Assembly: GCF_018128025.1 (NCBI RefSeq) | Contig: NZ_JAGSCS010000017.1 | Coordinates: forward strand, 1-59,851 | Length of the DNA: 59,851 nucleotides | Origin: Proteiniclasticum sediminis | GTDB lineage: Bacteria; Bacillota; Clostridia; Clostridiales; Clostridiaceae | Direction: 5' to 3' | Part shown: piece by piece, positions 59,775 through 59,851 of the stretch | How the letters are laid out: every line of letters begins with the position of its first letter | How positions within the stretch are numbered: position 1 is the first letter of the stretch | Made by a program: the position numbers and the translations under genes | The notes under the pieces: generated by a model | Told to the model about the DNA's origin: nothing | The model's input: only the letters and a program-made list of their open reading frames with translations | Database searches by the model: none

Positions 59775-59851
59775 TGTTAAAGACGTCTTTTAAAGCCCAA
59801 AACCTGCCAAGCTTGCCTGTCCGTAAATAGACGGATATAATGACCATAACA
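59775..59851. repeat. 77-bp direct repeat, copy B (to window edge)
   Basis: Second copy, 245 bases after the first; identity persists up to the last base of the window, so the repeat may be longer or form an array beyond it. Confidence 0.85.

Noticed and set aside
59595-59780. 61-codon frame between the 77-bp repeats
   Set aside because: No ribosome site and no domain; its start lies in the repeat, so it is noted only in relation to the repeat array.
59530-59851. CRISPR array
   Set aside because: Repeat of 77 bp with a spacing of 168 bp and only two copies; no cas genes. No CRISPR-like array was found anywhere in the window.

Overview
The window looks like chromosomal DNA of a low-to-medium GC, spore-former-type Firmicute (class Clostridia), probably an amino-acid-fermenting anaerobe. 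Supporting signs are strong AGGAGG ribosome-binding sites, frequent TTG/GTG starts, cdaA-cdaR, a YhbD/bactofilin operon, and a branched-chain 2-oxoacid:ferredoxin oxidoreductase next to phosphotransbutyrylase and two butyrate-type kinases. Species cannot be named from sequence alone. Almost everything lies on the minus strand, except the mobility genes.

Region 1, about 1-33160, is the right-hand part of an integrated mobile element (ICE or IME). A MOBP-type relaxase sits at the left edge. A Y-family polymerase, a zinc-ribbon protein, a sigma-like regulator, two tandem excisionase-like proteins and a tyrosine integrase sit at the right end, immediately before the 3' end of an intact tRNA-Ser(CGA) gene (33162-33252, minus), the probable attachment site. 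The left end and any type IV secretion genes lie outside the window. Cargo, from left to right: (a) 1.8-9.7 kb, a tightly packed membrane cluster of zinc-ribbon/DUF3592-like proteins, PH-like membrane proteins, a 1167-residue zinc-ribbon-anchored HExxH protease and a SUMF/C-lectin-fold surface protein, which I cannot match to any described system; (b) a membrane LuxR-type regulator (9.8-11.3 kb) and a DUF1905 protein; (c) a defence block of about 15 kb, containing a DUF499 ATPase / DUF3780 / DUF1156 adenine methylase / PLD-SNF2 helicase cassette followed on the same strand by a complete QatABCD system, headed by a small XRE regulator; (d) an XRE-ImmA/IrrE control module.

Region 2, about 33.2-53.3 kb, is core chromosome with visibly higher GC: a truncated tRNA-Ser remnant, a lipoprotein, glmM, an AIM24-like protein, a YhbD-bactofilin operon, the vor operon with its ferredoxin, a buk-ptb-buk operon behind an extended -10 promoter and a cre-like box, a COG2509 flavoprotein, cdaA-cdaR, trxA, ptsI and an orphan citX. 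citX is preceded by a long, apparently structured leader (52983-53327) matching no riboswitch I know. Strong hairpin terminators separate most units.

Region 3, 53.5-59.85 kb, is a second, AT-rich island: a dnd DNA phosphorothioation operon transcribed dndB-C-D-E-A. No dndFGH restriction genes are visible in the window. Beyond dndB lie two copies of a 77-bp direct repeat spaced 245 bp apart, the second running off the window edge. The window is therefore core metabolism flanked by two unrelated defence-bearing islands, with at least three defence systems within 60 kb.
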